Source: UBA2030 sp049969475
GTDB lineage: Bacteria > Bacteroidota > Bacteroidia > Bacteroidales > TTA-H9
Direction of reading: 5' to 3'
DNA length: 64,000 nt
Assembly (NCBI GenBank): GCA_049969475.1
Contig: JBMFOU010000012.1
Location: forward strand, 16,652-80,651
This document shows positions 8,804 through 17,548 of the stretch, in pieces. The notes below the pieces were generated by a model. The model ran no database searches, had not been told where the DNA came from, and worked only from the letters and a program-made list of their open reading frames with translations. Position 1 is the stretch's first letter, and each line of letters opens with the position of its first letter. Both the position numbers and the translations under genes were made by a program.

Positions 8804-9154
8804 GATTGCCAGTTTTTATGGATTTGCTAAAATAACATGTTTTGTTTCGTTTGGGTTCATAAAGAGCCAATCATAGGAATCGTTGGGTAAGTCAAGAGCT
8901 ATTTTGCTTTGAATTGGAATTTTGTTTAGAAAAGGATTACCGGGTACTAATCCTTGACAGGGTATCTGAAATGTAAAAATGGTGTCTATCAAGTTGCCTA
9001 GGATTTATTAAAAACAATCACGCTTTCAATCTATTGAAATTTTAAATGGTAGTGAATTGCAAAGAGTTTGATGTATTGTTTAATTTTTATTTGGATTAAT
9101 TAAACAAAACAAATCCATGGTATGTTACTTATTTGAACCAATTAACTAAACAAA
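8804..9154. other. Gene-free divergent spacer
   Basis: About 350 bp of AT-rich DNA between the divergent DUF302 gene and the fasciclin lipoprotein gene. I found no frame, RNA gene or exact TAnnTTTG element. One-mismatch candidates are TATTTTAG for DUF302 (minus, near 8830) and TTTATTTG before the fasciclin gene (plus, near 9086). A weak inverted repeat (TGGATT ... AATCCA, around 9092-9118) is present. Confidence 0.5.
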
Positions 9155-10471
9155 ATGAAAACTATGAAACGGTATTTCAATTTTCTAATTCTATCTTTTA
9201 CTGTTTTAACCTTAGTTTCCTGCAGCAAGGATGATAACACTGACAATCCTAAGTCAAGCACGATTGCGGATGTGGTGAACAATGACCCGAACTTCTCCAC
9301 CCTGAAGGAGGCATTGATTAAAACTAATTTGGACAAGACGCTGATGGGTAATGGGGAATTCACAGTATTTGCTCCAACCAATGCTGCATTTTCCGATTTA
9401 TTCAATCAATTAAAGGTTAATGGCATCAATGACCTCAGTTCTGAAACTTTGACGCCCATTCTTCTTTATCATGTGTTGGGCAGCAAGGCTTTATCATCGG
9501 CCTTGCAATCGGGCTATGTTAGCACACTGAGCGCAGGCAAGGGAGGTAAAAATCTTTCATTAAAAATAGCAATTAACAATGGAGTAAAACTCAATGGTAA
9601 CGTAAATGTTACCCAAGCTGATCTAATGGCCAGCAATGGAGTAATACATGTCATCGACAAGGTTTTATTGCCTCCTACGGTGGCTGATATTGCAAGTTTT
9701 GATGGTTCATTTACAACGTTGGTAAGCGCTCTTTCATCCAACAATTTGGTATCCACATTGTCAAATCCTGAGGGAACGTTTACAGTGTTTGCTCCGACCG
9801 ATAATGCCTTTGCTGCTTTAGGTTCTTTACCCCATGATCTTATGCCTATTCTTCTTTATCATGTTATGGGAGATATTGTTTACAGTGATCAAATTGCAAC
9901 GGGATATGTTGGTACTTTGAGCAAATATTCTAACAATCCTATTTCACTTTATATCGAGAAATCCAATGGCGTTAAGCTTAATGGTAATGTAAATGTTGTT
10001 GCTGCAGACATTGTGGCCACCAACGGGGTTATCCATGTAATTGATAAGGTCTTAGTTCCGCCGACCATTGCCGATATGGCTATCGCTAATCCTAATTTAT
10101 CAACACTTGTAGCTGCGGTAGTTAAAGCTAATTTGGTTGAAACCCTGAGTGGCGCAGGACCATTTACAGTATTTGCGCCAACAAACCAAGCTTTTAGCAA
10201 CTTATTTTCGGCATTACAAATCACTGGAATCAATGACCTCGCTAATGAACAACTGACGCCCGTCTTACTCTACCATGTAGTTAGTGGTAATGTATTGTCA
10301 TCCTCTCTCTCCAGCGGTTCAGTGCAGACCGTACAGGGATCTCCGCTGCAAATTTCTGTGGGTTCCGGTGTCACTATCAATGCTACGGCAAATGTTGTTT
10401 TGGCAGACATTCAAGCTGCTAATGGGGTCATTCATGTTATCGACAATGTGCTACTCCCTCCCAATAAATAA
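9155..10471 (+). CDS. Lipoprotein with three fasciclin (FAS1) domains
   Basis: A 438-residue lipoprotein. The signal peptide ends in the lipobox LVSC (Cys about 23), followed by SKDD, a typical Bacteroidetes surface-export start. Three FAS1 domains follow at roughly 35-175, 176-300 and 301-438. Each repeats the pattern TVFAPTNxAF, LLYHV and NGVIHVIDKVLLPP. The repeats are similar at DNA level too, pointing to internal duplication. The middle copy is shorter, lacking part of the segment between TVFAPT and the LLYHV block. FAS1 proteins mediate cell-surface adhesion. The start ATG 9155 has a second ATG three codons on. A strong terminator follows. Confidence 0.92.
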   Translation: MKTMKRYFNFLILSFTVLTLVSCSKDDNTDNPKSSTIADVVNNDPNFSTLKEALIKTNLDKTLMGNGEFTVFAPTNAAFSDLFNQLKVNGINDLSSETLTPILLYHVLGSKALSSALQSGYVSTLSAGKGGKNLSLKIAINNGVKLNGNVNVTQADLMASNGVIHVIDKVLLPPTVADIASFDGSFTTLVSALSSNNLVSTLSNPEGTFTVFAPTDNAFAALGSLPHDLMPILLYHVMGDIVYSDQIATGYVGTLSKYSNNPISLYIEKSNGVKLNGNVNVVAADIVATNGVIHVIDKVLVPPTIADMAIANPNLSTLVAAVVKANLVETLSGAGPFTVFAPTNQAFSNLFSALQITGINDLANEQLTPVLLYHVVSGNVLSSSLSSGSVQTVQGSPLQISVGSGVTINATANVVLADIQAANGVIHVIDNVLLPPNK

Positions 10472-10496
10472 TATTTTATTTAGTTAGTTTTTTCGA

Positions 10497-10530
10497 GAGG
10501 CTGCCTTATTCATATCGAGGCAGCCTCTTT
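10497..10530 (+). terminator. Terminator of the fasciclin gene
   Basis: A perfect 9-bp stem, GAGGCTGCC (10497-10505) with GGCAGCCTC (10519-10527), and a 13-nt loop followed by TTT. It lies 25 bp after the stop codon. Confidence 0.85.
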
Positions 10531-10850
10531 CAGTTTCCTGGCTTTTATCACCTCAGACCTAGTAGAGCAGAGGTACTTTATGCAGTTTGTGAGGGGCAGT
10601 TTTAAGCCTAAATAGGGCAAATAGGAAATGCCTTTTTTTTGACGGATTGAGATCATCCTTTCCTGCCATTACTTTCAAAGGTATAAGAAAACTATGCCCT
10701 CTCTCAGGCTTTACTTCTCAGAAACCATTTTCCAGACGAAGGGTCTGTCTAAATCCACTATAAGTCGAGTAAGCCGGGGCTAAGCGAAAGCCTTTGAATG
10801 CAGCACGTGGATTTCTCTGGCTTTAGGCGAATTGTATTTTAAAGACTTCA
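10531..10850. other. Unassigned intergenic stretch
   Basis: About 320 bp between the fasciclin terminator and the tRNA-Arg terminator. No frame with a plausible start, RNA structure, or repeat with the rest of the window was recognised. Confidence 0.5.
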
Positions 10851-10890
10851 AAAAAAATAGGCTGACTAGATCTTTAAGTCCACCTATTTT
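10851..10890 (-). terminator. Terminator of tRNA-Arg
   Basis: Directly downstream of the minus-strand tRNA, a 14-position stem (AAAATAGGTGGACT pairing with AGTCAGCCTATTTT, one mismatch and one G-T pair) with a 9-nt loop runs into a T-tract on the minus strand. Confidence 0.75.
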
Positions 10891-10895
10891 ACAAG

Positions 10896-10969
10896 CGATC
10901 CGGGACGGATTCGAACCCCCGGCCCGCAGCTTAGAAGGCTGCTGCTCTATCCAGCTGAGCTACCGGACC
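10896..10969 (-). tRNA. tRNA-Arg (anticodon TCT)
   Basis: A complete 74-nt cloverleaf on the minus strand. The acceptor GGTCCGG pairs with CCGGATC (one G-T). The D-arm GCTC/GAGC, anticodon stem GCAGC/GCTGC with loop CTTCTAA, and T-loop TTCGAAT are all present. The anticodon is TCT. The T-stem has one G-G mismatch. CCA is not encoded. The gene stands alone and has its own terminator. Confidence 0.95.
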
Positions 10970-11044
10970 GTTTTTCGGAATGCAAAATTAAGCATTCTCT
11001 GGTAATTTCCTAAAATTTGGTTCACGTGCTCCCTGCCTTTAACC

Positions 11045-11052
11045 TATCTTTG
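11045..11052 (+). promoter_or_regulatory. -7 promoter element of the GH13 gene
   Basis: TATCTTTG matches the Bacteroidetes TAnnTTTG element and lies 36 bp before the ATG at 11088. No well-spaced TTG was found upstream (the nearest is 25 nt away). Confidence 0.6.
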
Positions 11053-11087
11053 CAACTTCTGTATACAGTTACTTATTCTAAAATTAT

Positions 11088-13916
11088 ATGAAAGCGTTCC
11101 GACTCTTAACTCTTCTAAGTCTAGCATGGATCTCCTTGATGGTGAAGGCTCAGGTCATAACCACCGATCCTTTTTACCCTGTTGAAAACCAGTCTGTAGT
11201 AATTTATTTTGATGCCACAAAGGGCAATCAGGGACTCATGGGCTATACCGGTGATGTATATGCCCATACGGGGGTCATTACCGACAAAAGTACTTCAGCG
11301 GGTGATTGGAAATATGTGAAAACCGACTGGGGACAGAATACCCCGGAAACCAAGCTCGAGCGAATATCCGCTAACTATTATAAACTCACGATAGGACCTT
11401 CCATTCGTGAATATTATGGAGTGCCGGTCTCTGAGCAAATCCTTCGCATGGCCTTTGTATTTCGCAGTGCTTCCATGGTCAATGGGGCGTGGAAAGAAGG
11501 AAAAGATGAGGGTAACGCCGATATTTTTGCCGATGTGTATCCCGCTGGACTTTCAATCAATGTGGTAGCTCCCGAAGGCAATAATTTAATTGAAGCTGAG
11601 GGTGATACTTTATATGTTCATGCCATTAGCCCCCAGGCTGATTCTATGTGGTTGTACGTCAATGGCGTTTTGTCGGGTACTATAGCTGGGCATATCTATT
11701 ATGATACAGTGGTGGCAGCTCCGGTAAATGGTTATTGGCAAAATCATTACCTGGTTTTCAGAGCAAAAAACAGCAATGAGCAGGTTTTCGATACCGTTAC
11801 CTACAGAGTCATACCCATGCCCGAAGTGGCTGAACTTCCGGCCGGGATTACCGATGGAATTAACTACACCGGGGCAAACTCTGTGGTGCTGAGCCTGCAG
11901 GCTCCGGGGAAGAAAAATGTTTTCGTTATCGGCGATTTTAACGATTGGACGGTTTCGCAACCTTTTTATATGAAGCGCACCCCAGATGGAGAGCGTTTTT
12001 GGCTCCAGATAGATAATCTCATTGCAGGAAAAGAATATCGCTTCCAGTACCTGGTTGACGGCAAAATACGCATTTATGACCCCTATGTCGAAAAGGTCAG
12101 CGATCCCTGGAACGACAAATACATCTCATCCGCCACATACCCCGGGCTCATCAGTTACCCAACGGGGAAAACCACAGGAGTGGTAGGGGTATTACAAACA
12201 GCTCAACCACCTTATAACTGGGAAGTTACCCAATTTAACCCACCTGCAAAAGATCAATTGATTATTTATGAACTCCTGGTGCGTGATTTCACCACAAAGC
12301 ATACCTACCAGTCCCTGATCGATACGCTGGATTATCTGAAAAGGCTGGGGGTGAATGCAGTAGAATTGATGCCTGTGATGGAGTTTGAAGGCAACTCAAG
12401 TTGGGGTTACAATCCCATGACTTACTGCGCACCCGATAAATATTACGGTCCGAAAAATGATTTGAAAAAATTCATTGATGAATGCCATAAACGGGGCATG
12501 GCAGTTATTTTGGATATTGTGCTCAATCATGCTTATGGGCTCAATCCCTTGGTTGCTTTGTATTGGGATGAAAAAAAACAAATTCCGGCTGCCAATAACC
12601 CCTGGTTTAATCAGGCTTCCCCTAACCCTGTTTTTAGTTGGGGATACGATTTCAACCATGAGAGTCCATACACCAAGCATTTTGTTGACAGGGTTACACG
12701 CTTTTGGCTTACGGAATACAAGGCCGATGGTTTTCGTTTCGATTTCAGTAAGGGATTTACCAATAAACCTGGAGATGGCTGGGCCTACGATGCCAGCCGT
12801 ATAGCCATCTGGAAACGTTACGCTGATAGTATTTGGTCAGTAAAGCCTGATGCATACATCATACTCGAACATTTCACCGACAATAGCGAAGAGAAGGAAT
12901 TGGCGAATTATGGGATGATGATTTGGGGTAACATGAACAGTGCTTACTGCGATGCCAGCATGGGTTATTATAGCAATAGTGACCTTTCTTGGATTGACTA
13001 TAAGCGCCGTGGATGGCCAAATCCCCATTTGGTAGGATACATGGAAAGCCACGATGAAGAGCGTCTCATGTATAAAAACCTGACCTGGGGAGTAACCACC
13101 AATCCGGATTACAACGTGAAAGACCCCACTATAGCCCTCCAGAGAGCTGCCCTGGCAGCTACCTTTTTTCTGCCCATGCCAGGCCCTAAAATGATCTGGC
13201 AATTTGGTGAACTGGGCTATGATTATTCCATCGATTACAATGGGCGGCTGGGCGAAAAGCCCATTCGCTGGGATTATTATACGGATTGGAGGCGAAGATA
13301 CCTCTATGAAGTTTATTCGGGGCTGAATTACCTTAAAACTCAGTATCCGGTTTTTCGCACTACCGATTACTCGCATCGCCTTAATGGCTTTGACCGACGA
13401 ATTGTTCTCAAAAGCCCGGAGATGGATGTAGTGATTGCTGGCAATTTCGATGTAACGGATCATAAGGTAACACCGGGCTTTACACGCACGGGTTGGTGGT
13501 ACGAATTTTTTACCGGCGATTCGCTCGAGGTCACGACTACATCTCTTTCGCTTGAAATGAGCCCCGGACAGTATGTACTTTACTCAACCACAAAAATTCC
13601 GCGTCCTGCGACCCTGAATACGGGTATAAGTGACCAGCAGGGCTGGCTTTACGAGACCCTGGTATGGCCCAACCCGGTATCTGACCAGTTTACACTTGCC
13701 CTTACCCTGACCCAGCGATCCGATTTACAAGTGAGCCTTTTCTCGGCAGACGGTCGCTTGCTGGGCACCCAGAACCTGGGCAATTTGAATACCGGAATGC
13801 AGCTCCTGGATTTGAGCCTTACAGAAATAACGGGTTGTAAACTTAAGGCTGGTCTTTATTTCCTGACTTTACAGTCGGGAACGGGTCGTCATACCATTAA
13901 ACTCATGGTGAGATAG
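11088..13916 (+). CDS. Secreted GH13 alpha-amylase-like enzyme with T9SS sorting domain
   Basis: A 942-residue secreted glycoside hydrolase. It has a signal peptide (residues 1-21, ending MVKA), N-terminal beta domains, and a CBM48/glycogen-branching-like module near 275-345 (VFVIGDFNDW, YRFQYLVDGKIRIYDPY). The GH13 barrel runs from about 400. Its conserved regions are DIVLNH, GFRFD with nucleophile D552, LEHF with acid/base E594, and ESHDE with transition-state Asp D656. The last 80 residues (VWPNPVSDQFTL ... GLYFLTLQSG) are a type A T9SS C-terminal domain that exports and anchors the protein at the surface. Likely substrates are alpha-glucans such as starch or glycogen; exact specificity cannot be read. 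Its stop codon abuts the stop of the convergent SNF2 gene. Confidence 0.92.
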   Translation: MKAFRLLTLLSLAWISLMVKAQVITTDPFYPVENQSVVIYFDATKGNQGLMGYTGDVYAHTGVITDKSTSAGDWKYVKTDWGQNTPETKLERISANYYKLTIGPSIREYYGVPVSEQILRMAFVFRSASMVNGAWKEGKDEGNADIFADVYPAGLSINVVAPEGNNLIEAEGDTLYVHAISPQADSMWLYVNGVLSGTIAGHIYYDTVVAAPVNGYWQNHYLVFRAKNSNEQVFDTVTYRVIPMPEVAELPAGITDGINYTGANSVVLSLQAPGKKNVFVIGDFNDWTVSQPFYMKRTPDGERFWLQIDNLIAGKEYRFQYLVDGKIRIYDPYVEKVSDPWNDKYISSATYPGLISYPTGKTTGVVGVLQTAQPPYNWEVTQFNPPAKDQLIIYELLVRDFTTKHTYQSLIDTLDYLKRLGVNAVELMPVMEFEGNSSWGYNPMTYCAPDKYYGPKNDLKKFIDECHKRGMAVILDIVLNHAYGLNPLVALYWDEKKQIPAANNPWFNQASPNPVFSWGYDFNHESPYTKHFVDRVTRFWLTEYKADGFRFDFSKGFTNKPGDGWAYDASRIAIWKRYADSIWSVKPDAYIILEHFTDNSEEKELANYGMMIWGNMNSAYCDASMGYYSNSDLSWIDYKRRGWPNPHLVGYMESHDEERLMYKNLTWGVTTNPDYNVKDPTIALQRAALAATFFLPMPGPKMIWQFGELGYDYSIDYNGRLGEKPIRWDYYTDWRRRYLYEVYSGLNYLKTQYPVFRTTDYSHRLNGFDRRIVLKSPEMDVVIAGNFDVTDHKVTPGFTRTGWWYEFFTGDSLEVTTTSLSLEMSPGQYVLYSTTKIPRPATLNTGISDQQGWLYETLVWPNPVSDQFTLALTLTQRSDLQVSLFSADGRLLGTQNLGNLNTGMQLLDLSLTEITGCKLKAGLYFLTLQSGTGRHTIKLMVR

Positions 13917-16790
13917 TTAATCGGAGGAGATCCACTCTTCCCACGAAATTTCAAGCATTTCGCGCATCATGGCAGCATCGTCGAGCAGACCTGCTGCCAT
14001 TTTTATTTTTCGGGCCTTGATGTTTTCCATTTTCTCTTCCACACTCTGACGAGTAATAAAGCGATAAACGAATACCGGACGATTCTGGCCTATACGATGA
14101 GCCCTATCCATGGCTTGTCGCTCTGCACTTACATTCCACCACGGATCGGTTATCAGCACATAATCGGCTTCGGTCAGGTTGAGACCTACTCCTCCGGCTT
14201 TTAAACTGATAAGAAAAATCTGCATATCAGGGTCTTTGCGGAACGATTCAATGACCTGGGGGCGGTTACGCGTCTGGCCCGTAAGCATCTGATGTTTTAT
14301 TCCCTGATCGGTGCACCATTGGGATAATATTTTCAAATGGCGCACAAAGCTTGAAAACACCAATACTTTGTGGCCCTCGGCCGTGAGCGTCTCAAGGGTT
14401 GAGGTAATAGCCTGAGTTTTTCCACCATGTATATCGGCAAATTCTCTAAAAATACCCGGCTCAATGGCCAGAAGACGAAGTCGCATCAAAGCGTTTAAAA
14501 CATGCACGCGACTCTGTGTGTGCAGGGTTTCTAATTTCAATAGCTGATTGCGTTGTTTCGATTTTTCCTGTTCGTAAATCAACGCCTGTTCGGGAAGCAT
14601 GTCACATAGCAACGTGATTTCGTTGAGCGGAGGAAGTTCCTGCAGCACCTCTTGTTTATTTCTTCGCAGTATATAGGGTGTTGTAAGTCGTCGCAAAAGT
14701 TCCCTGGCTTCAGCATTTATGTCTACATCACTGAAATACTTTTTAAAATGGCTGAGGCTGCCCAGCAGGTCTGGATTGAGAAAATGCATCTGCGACCATA
14801 GTTCTTCGGGGCGGTTTTCAATGGGTGTTCCGCTCAGGCAAAACCGGTGGCGGGCTTGGAGACGGCAGGCATATTGGGCATTGCGCGAATCGGGATTCTT
14901 AATGTTTTGACTTTCATCCAGTATAACACACCCCAATTCTATGGATTCCAAAAGCTCTATATCGTTGCGCATAATGCCATAAGTGGTCAGCACCAGGGGA
15001 AAATGAGTGAAGCAGGAAGGGCTGCGGTCAGCACCTGAATACAGGGCAAAAGGCAGTTCGGGTGTAAAATGTTTGAGTTCGGCAGCCCAATTGTGCAATA
15101 TCGAGGCTGGAACCACCACAAGCGAGGGGGGATACCAGGGCCGGGTAGAAATTTCTGATTCTTGCTTGTCCTCAAAAAGGCTGAGCTGGCGGGCGCCTTC
15201 GGGTTTATTATGAATGGATTGATGAGAATATCTGGAATAAATGGTTTTGAGTAGTGCTATTATCTGAAGGGTTTTCCCTAACCCCATATCGTCAGCCAGT
15301 AAGGCACCGGTCCCATTTTTCCAATGTTGAACCAGCCAATGGTAACCTTCCACTTGGTAAGTTCGAAGATGTGCACTGTTTAGTTGGGGCAATTCCTCGG
15401 GCAAATCATAGTCTGATTTTAGCCCTGAAATTTCGAGAGGTAGTTCTGCCCATTCCAGCAGAGCACGCTGGGTTTTGTGCAACCTCACCCTATTGTCCTT
15501 AGCGTTTGCATGACTGAAAAGGGGAGAATATTGGGCGAACCAGGATTCGGGTATCCTGAAAACCTGGCCGTTAGGCAGCTCGAAATCGGGATTGCCTTCG
15601 AGTATATGATCTTTGAGTGCGGTAAAAGGAAATTCCATCTCGCCCACGCGGATTACCAAATAGAGATCAAACCAGTCGTTATGAAATTTAAATTCTGTGT
15701 GCAGGTGGGGCGTTTGCAAATAATACTTGTGGTCTAGGCGGGTTTCAATGATAAATCCTTGCTTTTCAAGAAGTTCTTTGTTGTTTGATAAAAAATCTAG
15801 GAGCAGCGACAGTGATTTTCGCTGCGATTCGGCCGTAAATGGCAACCAGGCCCCATGTACATTGAGCTCCAGGTCTTCCAGGATCTTTTGATAGGCCTTC
15901 TCCTGTTCAGTATTCCGGTGAAAGCGGGTAACCAGGAGTTCATTCCCTGCAAGCGTCAGGGAAGTGAGTGTTATAAGGGGATCGTTAGCCCGCAACTGTT
16001 TTTCATCATATGCAAAACTCAGGGACAACCCATAAGTTCCATTCCAACCCATTTCGGCTGTCAGGCGTGCCTGAGGTAGGGGATGCAGGTCCACAGTGCG
16101 GAATCCGTCGCCTATCACCCGGGCCTCAGCTGCAGCGCGGCGTAAAAATTTCCGGTAGTACAGCTCCTGTGCACGAAGAGGAATGCGTAAAAATTCCTTT
16201 TCAAGAAAAGGCTGGATAATCTTTCCTTCCCTGGGCTGCCCGAAGATGTACAAGGTTTTGTCGTTGAGCAACATAAGTGGTTCCGACCAGCGCAGCACCT
16301 GATGACCGGCACTTGTTAATGGAAAGGGCATTCCCAGAGCCGAGGCTCTAAGAAAATAAAGGATCTCTTCGGAGCCCCGTTTGAGTTCTATCGCTAACTC
16401 CAGGTCGGATTGAATTACCTCTACCTGGCGTGAGTACGCGAGTTTACCCGTGTTTTTTACAGCCATTACCGGCATCTGGTTGCGTAAGGCCTCCAACACT
16501 ACCCGCGACTGTAGCTTGTAAAGGATGGGTAAGATTCGTTCCTGCAGATCTTTGGGCTCTCTTCCATTTAAAAAATGCTCGAAGCTGGGCTCATGATAGC
16601 CAAAAGTACTTTTAAGTTTTTCAGGTGAAAGTTGATTAAGCAGGCCTGTGAGAAAATCGGGAGGGTGAGCCACTGGGGTGAAGGGGGTCACAAGCTCAAA
16701 GCCCCAGGGCTTTTGGGTGTACCAACCTGCCTTCACGAGGTATCCCGCTCGTGAATGGGGCACGATAGCAATAACCAGCGTAAGGTCCAT
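13917..16790 (-). CDS. SNF2-family DEAD/DEAH helicase-like ATPase
   Basis: A 957-residue protein from the ATG at 16790; a TTG four codons earlier is less likely. The N-terminal 480 residues are not recognised in detail. The SNF2 core then follows: motif I DDMGLGKT, motif II LDESQ (DEAH-like), motif III LSGTPIEN, and in the second lobe VLVFSSF, SLKAGGVGLNLTEAD and the motif VI block QAMDRAHRIGQ. Bacterial SNF2 proteins of this length translocate on duplex DNA and are associated with RNA polymerase recycling or DNA repair. The gene follows a lipoprotein gene by 15 bp and meets the GH13 gene stop to stop with no spacer. Confidence 0.9.
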   Translation of the reverse strand: MDLTLVIAIVPHSRAGYLVKAGWYTQKPWGFELVTPFTPVAHPPDFLTGLLNQLSPEKLKSTFGYHEPSFEHFLNGREPKDLQERILPILYKLQSRVVLEALRNQMPVMAVKNTGKLAYSRQVEVIQSDLELAIELKRGSEEILYFLRASALGMPFPLTSAGHQVLRWSEPLMLLNDKTLYIFGQPREGKIIQPFLEKEFLRIPLRAQELYYRKFLRRAAAEARVIGDGFRTVDLHPLPQARLTAEMGWNGTYGLSLSFAYDEKQLRANDPLITLTSLTLAGNELLVTRFHRNTEQEKAYQKILEDLELNVHGAWLPFTAESQRKSLSLLLDFLSNNKELLEKQGFIIETRLDHKYYLQTPHLHTEFKFHNDWFDLYLVIRVGEMEFPFTALKDHILEGNPDFELPNGQVFRIPESWFAQYSPLFSHANAKDNRVRLHKTQRALLEWAELPLEISGLKSDYDLPEELPQLNSAHLRTYQVEGYHWLVQHWKNGTGALLADDMGLGKTLQIIALLKTIYSRYSHQSIHNKPEGARQLSLFEDKQESEISTRPWYPPSLVVVPASILHNWAAELKHFTPELPFALYSGADRSPSCFTHFPLVLTTYGIMRNDIELLESIELGCVILDESQNIKNPDSRNAQYACRLQARHRFCLSGTPIENRPEELWSQMHFLNPDLLGSLSHFKKYFSDVDINAEARELLRRLTTPYILRRNKQEVLQELPPLNEITLLCDMLPEQALIYEQEKSKQRNQLLKLETLHTQSRVHVLNALMRLRLLAIEPGIFREFADIHGGKTQAITSTLETLTAEGHKVLVFSSFVRHLKILSQWCTDQGIKHQMLTGQTRNRPQVIESFRKDPDMQIFLISLKAGGVGLNLTEADYVLITDPWWNVSAERQAMDRAHRIGQNRPVFVYRFITRQSVEEKMENIKARKIKMAAGLLDDAAMMREMLEISWEEWISSD

Positions 16791-16805
16791 AAATAAAAGC
16801 AAATA

Positions 16806-17489
16806 CTATTTATCGGGTGGAAAATGGATGACCCAACCCCTCAGTAAAAGGGTAGAGATGAAATTTTCGGGATCTGAGGGCACCGGCTTCTCATCGCGAC
16901 GAATCAACCCGACATTTTCAACCCAGAATTCTCTCTTAAAAACCGCCTTTTGCTTTCCGAACATTTGAGCAGCCGCGTTATCAAACCATTGAACAACAAA
17001 TACTCTTTCAAAGTCTAACATTCCTACCGTCACACACGTATCTACCGTAAGAGTTTCTCCAACCAGCGCATGGCCCTGCCAGGATTGGCTTACATAGAAA
17101 ATGCCCGGGGTTTTTGAAAAGAGGGGGATAAAAGACGAGGTACGATAGAAGGCATCCCGGGGACGGGAAAGCTCATTGTTCTTGAGAAAAGCAAATGTAT
17201 CGGGCAGGTTGAAAATATTCTTCACTTGCAGACGAACAACCACCAGGGTGTCGTATTCCGGAAGTGCATCATAGGCTGCTTTATTATAAACAATTAATTT
17301 GTAATCCAGAGCTTTGAGTGTGTCGCCCGTGTTGTAAACCCAATAACTGCCTGGCCAGGTGGGTAAGGCAGGATGGGGAAACAGGGTATCGTACGTTTTA
17401 GTTTGAGGCTGTGGATTTTCCTCCTTGTTGCAACTCAAAATCCCTACCAGTAATATCGCTGAAAACAAGACTACAAGAGCTTTCTGCAT
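16806..17489 (-). CDS. Hypothetical lipoprotein
   Basis: A 227-residue lipoprotein of unknown function. The ATG at 17489 was chosen because it gives a clean type II signal peptide (MQKALVVLFSAILLVGILSC, Cys20) and because the promoter at 17507-17514 lies upstream of it. A longer frame starting at 17543 would begin before that promoter. After the lipobox come NKEENPQ and a beta-rich domain with many aromatic residues (GSYWVYNTGDTLKALDY and others), like many small Bacteroidetes outer-membrane lipoproteins. It is likely co-transcribed with the SNF2 gene 15 bp downstream, an unexpected pairing. Confidence 0.8.
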   Translation of the reverse strand: MQKALVVLFSAILLVGILSCNKEENPQPQTKTYDTLFPHPALPTWPGSYWVYNTGDTLKALDYKLIVYNKAAYDALPEYDTLVVVRLQVKNIFNLPDTFAFLKNNELSRPRDAFYRTSSFIPLFSKTPGIFYVSQSWQGHALVGETLTVDTCVTVGMLDFERVFVVQWFDNAAAQMFGKQKAVFKREFWVENVGLIRRDEKPVPSDPENFISTLLLRGWVIHFPPDK

Positions 17490-17506
17490 ATCGTATTTTC
17501 TTCTGT

Positions 17507-17522
17507 CAAATGTATAACTTTG
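17507..17522. promoter_or_regulatory. Abutting divergent -7 elements (lipoprotein / hutI)
   Basis: CAAATGTA (17507-17514) is TACATTTG on the minus strand, serving the lipoprotein gene. TAACTTTG (17515-17522) serves hutI on the plus strand. Both fit TAnnTTTG exactly and they touch without a spacer, so polymerase can occupy only one at a time. The leaders would be about 12 and 20 nt. Confidence 0.6.
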
Positions 17523-17548
17523 GCCAGAAATAAGTATTTTCATGTAAT

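Noticed and set aside
9092..9118. Inverted repeat TGGATT ... AATCCA before the fasciclin gene
   Set aside because: Six-base arms in AT-rich DNA are expected by chance; no promoter is nearby to link it to.
12837..13463. 208-residue frame antisense to the GH13 gene
   Set aside because: It lies inside the catalytic barrel of the amylase gene and has no recognisable domain or promoter.
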